DNA from: Apostichopus japonicus
Lineage: Eukaryota > Echinodermata > Holothuroidea > Aspidochirotida > Stichopodidae
Reading direction: 5' to 3'
DNA: 64,000 bases
Assembly (NCBI RefSeq): GCF_037975245.1
Contig: NC_092579.1
Span: 16,516,178-16,580,177, forward strand
Shown in pieces: positions 60,901 to 64,000 of this stretch. Position 1 is the first letter of the stretch, and every line of letters starts with the position of its first letter. The position numbers and the translations under genes are program-made. The notes under the pieces were generated by a model. That model was given only the letters and a program-made list of their open reading frames with translations, searched no databases and was not told where the DNA came from.

Positions 60901-63623
60901 GTTACGAGTCAAATGCACAAGGAACTAAGCCACCATGACCCAAAGTGAGTGAATTATTTCTATTAGTTTTTTCGGCAGTCAAAGGTCATGTGCGGTCAAC
61001 AGAGGTCCAGCAATGTGTGGGACTGTGTGCGTGCCATAATGCAAAAGTGGACCTTTTCCAGATTAGACTTTGTTTGGGGACCCCTGCATATGTCCCTGGC
61101 TTAAGGATAATAATTTTCCTTACCAGGCAACAATGCTTTTTGCCAAGTTGTTGGACAAACTCTCTTTGGGGTTGACCTGGAAGAACATGCTTGGTCAAGA
61201 TCGCTACTTTCACTATCTTCATCCAGGGTACCTGCAAACCAAAATAAAAGAACCATGTACAATTTAATTAATTGTAAGTATGAAATTAATTCTTTCAACA
61301 AGAAATTGATAGGTAGATATTGATGGTTTGGCATATAAGAATTTCAGGTATCCTTTGTTCCCATATTCAAGAACATCATATTCACTACAAATATTATATT
61401 CTCATAATTAATTTACAACAGTGTGATTTCTTCTGACTAGTAGCCATAATGGTAGACTTACATGGACTGTACTGTATGTTAATCAGTCCATGTACAATAT
61501 TCAGCCCATAGCCATGTACTGTTGGACACCTCACTAAAGTATGTCATTCAACACATGTGTTAACTACCCTTTATTTTTTGCAGTGGCATAGTGAGGGGAG
61601 CAAGGGAACTTTCCCCAAGGCACAGAGTATAGGGTGGCGCCCCCTGCCCCTCGGTGCTGATAATGCTCACTATGCCACTGATCGTACTTGGAGTTTTTTC
61701 ATGCAAGACATAATCAAAATTTGCAATATATTGAAGAAATTACAGCAATTACAACAAAATGAATGTTGTACATATGACACCCAGCATGTAGCCATCCATG
61801 TGTGTGCATACTGTAGTAGGACACTTGTCACTGGTCCATCTTATTCCAGAGAGTTCATATAGTTATGGATTTACCACCAGAGAGAAGACATGTACATGAA
61901 TAAATAGGAGGTGGTATACATGTGATTTCCACTATCTTAAACAATATTTTGTGTCACCTTTACATATAAGTAACATTACCATATGAGTAACATATTTAAT
62001 GAGTAACATTAGGATATTCAAAATTTCCAATACCTCAAAATATTGAAATGTTGAAATTATACAGATCAATGAATGGTAAGTAGGACATTCAGCATACAAC
62101 CATTCATGCATGAGGGTGAGACACTTGTTACTGGTCCATATGTTGAAGACATGCTATTAGCCACTGTGCCCCTGCTTATATTGAACCCTAGTCCATCTTA
62201 TTTCAAGGAATTTATAGTTGAGGGTGCTAAACATTTGCCTAGCTCTCACTGTATCCCTACATGAATTTTGGATACATATTCCATACTACTTACCTCACAG
62301 TGTCCAATGGGCATATGAGTGGAGGGGGGGGGGGCTACTAAGTAGGATAGACCTGCATTGGAAACATGTGTAACTAGGTTACATCAAAGTTCAAACACAA
62401 GCTTTAAAATGCCTCAGAACTCAATTTTTTTTATAGGTAAATATTATAAGTACTTGCCCAATGTTAAATGAATGGTGGTTATGACATTCAGCACACAGCC
62501 AAGTACAGTAACACCAAGTTTGTCACCGGACCAGTATTGGGGTACACTTCAATCCAAACATCACAAAAGACATTTTTTGTATATATGTACGCAGTTGTCA
62601 AACTCATTATCAATCACTACATGAAATATCAAACCTTTCTTACCTTTCAAGGTTTTGTGTGTTGTTTCAGTGGATGACTACTGTCACAGGAGCTTGTTTC
62701 AGATTCTGTAACATTTTCACAACCTTCCTCATCTGGTGGAGATGAAAGATATGTACAAAAGATCACGAAGAATTTGTAGCTACAGAGTATACAGTTCATA
62801 ATTATTTAAGAATGAAACAGATCCAGCAGTATTAAAGCTAATGGGGCCTTACTTTACTACTGTAATGTAAGCTAGGCATTTTGGACTAGTCACTGACCAT
62901 AACTGTGTGTTATGGTTTATCAAAAGTGGAGGATATTTAACCGATCGTCAGCCAAATCAGCAGCATTTGTAGCAATTTGCTTCTGTACCTGTAATATATA
63001 TTGTCATATTTTCCGAGAGTATTTTTAACTCATAGAGACAGTATTTTGACTATTTATTTCTTCAATGTTGTTTACATTTTAGACTGTTGAACAGTGGCTT
63101 AATAAATTGGACAGATCATTAATTGTTTTGTTTAAGTGTATTTTCAATTAAATAAAATACTGTTTTTTTGCAAGCTTTGGGCGCTGTTATTAGACCTCCT
63201 AATCAAAGGTTTATTCTATACTAATTAGGTTATATTAATTGTTGCTGTTGGATTAACAAAATCCTTTTGTGTCAATGATTTGTGTTTCAAGAGTTTTAAG
63301 TTTTGTTCTACTTGAACCTTTTATATATTTACAAGTTTATTAAATAATTACTACATGTAATAATTTATGATTTATGGTGTTGCTTCATATTTCTTATTTG
63401 TGTCGATGGCCACCAATACTAACGAATGGGTGATCATGATCGGGTAAATAAGTAAGGTTCCTCCTTATCTGACCGACAATCGGGTAAATACCCACAACGT
63501 TTACTAAAACCTCAACAACACATTCACTGCTGTTTGCACGATTCTTACCCACTTTTACTAGTTTGTGCATTAAGTTTTTCAAGTACTTAATTGTGCGTAG
63601 CACATCTCCATCATGGACAATAT
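54920..63623 (-). CDS. Unrecognised multi-exon gene: acidic Ser/Glu-rich and coiled-coil protein (partial)
   Basis: The exons, in minus order, are 63623-63549 (tentative), 61231-61124, 59801-59709, 58849-58815, 58145-58025, 56856-56733, 55368-55175 (or to a TGA at 55123-55121) and 55114-54920 (TGA 54922-54920). Phases join as 1-1, 1-1, 1-1, 1-0, 0-1, then a misfit, then 0-1, 1-0 and 0-stop. Each exon has consensus AG and GT borders. The first two firm exons share a pattern (LDEDSESSDLDQACSS, YEDCESGMESDTESWENQ). Then come KIRLIKMANFK and a heptad-like SIIKSEDSVKRLVAEIKML segment, a Pro/Thr stretch, LAMKLTDLLHKCK, an acidic PPEDLNLEETWADDK region and a tail with VEEESESDS. No domain is recognised and the function is unknown. 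The start lies beyond the window or is undetermined. One exon is probably missing between 58025 and 56856. Confidence 0.55.
58149..58252. repeat. 31-bp tandem repeat, about 3.5 units
   Basis: The unit gcaaagatggattaataatc followed by aatcac is repeated beside the acceptor of exon 58145-58025 of the minus-strand gene. It therefore occupies the intron end that should carry branch point and pyrimidine tract. On the minus strand it still gives a usable ctttctgcttag. Confidence 0.85.
58980..59690 (+). repeat. Two tandem units of an interspersed repeat, about 355 bp each
   Basis: 58980-59335 and 59336-59690 share ctacatact/atatattgtggttta, acatggtcaggc, cacccaccaagcttgaac and aggagaag/aggaggagtt blocks. 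The second ends with a CA-rich microsatellite and agattccttcggcc..aaggaatcaat, a GATTCCTT/AAGGAATC hairpin like that at 54350-54395. Confidence 0.65.
60200..60665. repeat. Diverged tandem repeat of about 130 bp
   Basis: Blocks recur three to four times: acttcaattgagctcatac, tagtgagtaaatggtcccta, gaggtcaaacat and accttgtaaaca. They lie in an intron of the minus-strand gene. Confidence 0.7.
60715..60945 (-). mobile_element. tRNA-derived SINE with conserved-type body
   Basis: The minus strand begins GGTGGCTTAGTTCCTTG (A-box-like), has TGAGTCTGAGTCCCAC (B-box-like), then a body with TTGTGCAAGACACTTTACTC and CAGTCCACCCATCTCTAAAA. The body resembles widespread metazoan SINE core sequences. About 230 bp, intronic. 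Confidence 0.6.
61496..62560. repeat. Dispersed repeat of about 70 bp, four degenerate copies
   Basis: Copies near 61496, 61780, 62084 and 62480 share gacattcagca.a.agcca, atg..agta and gacacttgt.actggtccat in the same order. They are spaced about 300-400 bp, so a larger decayed tandem unit is possible. Confidence 0.55.
61581..61680. mobile_element. 100-bp hAT-like MITE
   Basis: Perfect 15-bp inverted ends are cagtggcatagtgag and ctcactatgccactg. No 8-bp target duplication is seen (attttttg against atcgtact). The ends resemble the foldback element terminus CAGTGGCGTAGG. Confidence 0.75.
62644..62732 (-). pseudogene. Decayed acidic exon upstream in the minus-strand gene
   Basis: The exon has a good acceptor (tctccaccag) and donor (gtaaga) and reads DEEGCENVTESETSSCDSS like the acidic exons at 61231 and 59801. 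Its frame hits a TGA before the donor, and its length (89 nt) breaks the 1-1 phase rule of its siblings. It is probably a skipped or dead duplicate exon, or an alternative terminal exon. Confidence 0.45.
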
Positions 63624-64000
63624 CTTGTGATCATATTTTAAAAATGAATTCAGTGATAAAAGACAAAAAATTTTGCCAAAACTTAACACACACAATATGG
63701 CAGGGCGGACTTCTAAGTTACCATGCTGTTACTAGGACATTTGTACCCAACTCGCCGTATCAGCCAGTGAAAAAAAACGATAGATACATTCACTAACTAC
63801 TATGGTCTAGCTTGATCGCCAGAGCTAAAATACTCTTATTCAGAAGTTTAAACTTCAAGTAATTTCAAATATTTGCGTAGTTTTTATTTGCTACTAAACA
63901 CTAATCGTTTAAGTCAAGAAACCTTTTTTTACTTAGCTAGAGCCATTATCTGTACGTTATCTACACTATTCAAGAGTAGAACAACACATTGACATAGACA
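63624..64000. other. Window edge, nothing recognised
   Basis: The sequence is AT-rich. If the minus-strand gene continues upstream it would do so here or beyond the window, but I saw no convincing exon. Confidence 0.4.

Noticed and set aside
61070-61267. Plus-strand open frame around 61070-61267
   Set aside because: The opposite strand has splice borders in phase with neighbouring exons and an acidic pattern shared with a sibling exon. The plus frame has neither.

Overview
This is AT-rich, repeat-dense animal genomic DNA. Short coding exons are separated by kilobase introns with GT..AG borders, there are no operons, and microsatellites, MITE-like DNA transposons, tRNA-derived SINEs, a non-LTR retrotransposon and a BEL/Pao LTR fragment are abundant. 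The mix of a leucine-rich-repeat membrane receptor, tandem SLC16-type transporters and many elements with CAGGCGCGTA/GGCGTAGG-type ends fits a marine invertebrate deuterostome, perhaps an echinoderm. That placement is inference only.

Layout. 1-5.3 kb: two copies of a composite hAT-like repeat, each carrying a nested MITE at the same site, separated by a 110-bp satellite. 5.3-8.6 kb: intergenic, with one clear 378-bp hAT-type MITE. 8.67-9.94 kb: a single-exon LRR transmembrane protein gene (minus). 11.5-12.85 kb: a CT-rich 51-bp minisatellite. 13.6-19.7 kb and 23.6-28.8 kb: two complete four-exon SLC16/monocarboxylate-transporter-like genes (plus, 420 and 414 aa). They are tandem duplicates with identical intron phases, and a hairpin-forming satellite lies between them. 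29.2-33.2 kb: a 4.07-kb foldback element with hAT-like ends and a near-complete 8-bp target duplication. 34.6-41 kb: minisatellites and two decayed ABCC-type ABC transporter exon copies. 41.2-45.2 kb: a broken LINE with a BEL/Pao fragment inside it. 45.45-47.08 kb: the last two exons of SRP68 (plus), the final one with an apparent frameshift. 48.4-50.4 kb: a tandem array of eight 163-bp units, each with a tRNA-like core on the minus strand. 50.6-51.5 kb: a second LINE fragment. 54.9-63.6 kb: an unrecognised multi-exon gene on the minus strand that I assembled from splice sites and reading-frame phase. It encodes acidic Ser/Glu-rich segments and a coiled-coil segment.

The host genes do not form a pathway. 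The transporters, the LRR receptor, SRP68 and the acidic gene are separate loci. The strongest signals for follow-up are the phase-consistent acidic gene, the tRNA-like tandem array, the palindromic GGGGCGTA..TACGCCCC satellite, the foldback element, and the divergence of the SLC16 signature motifs. No rRNA, CRISPR or prokaryotic features were seen. All exon structures are read by eye from sequence, without transcript or homology searches.
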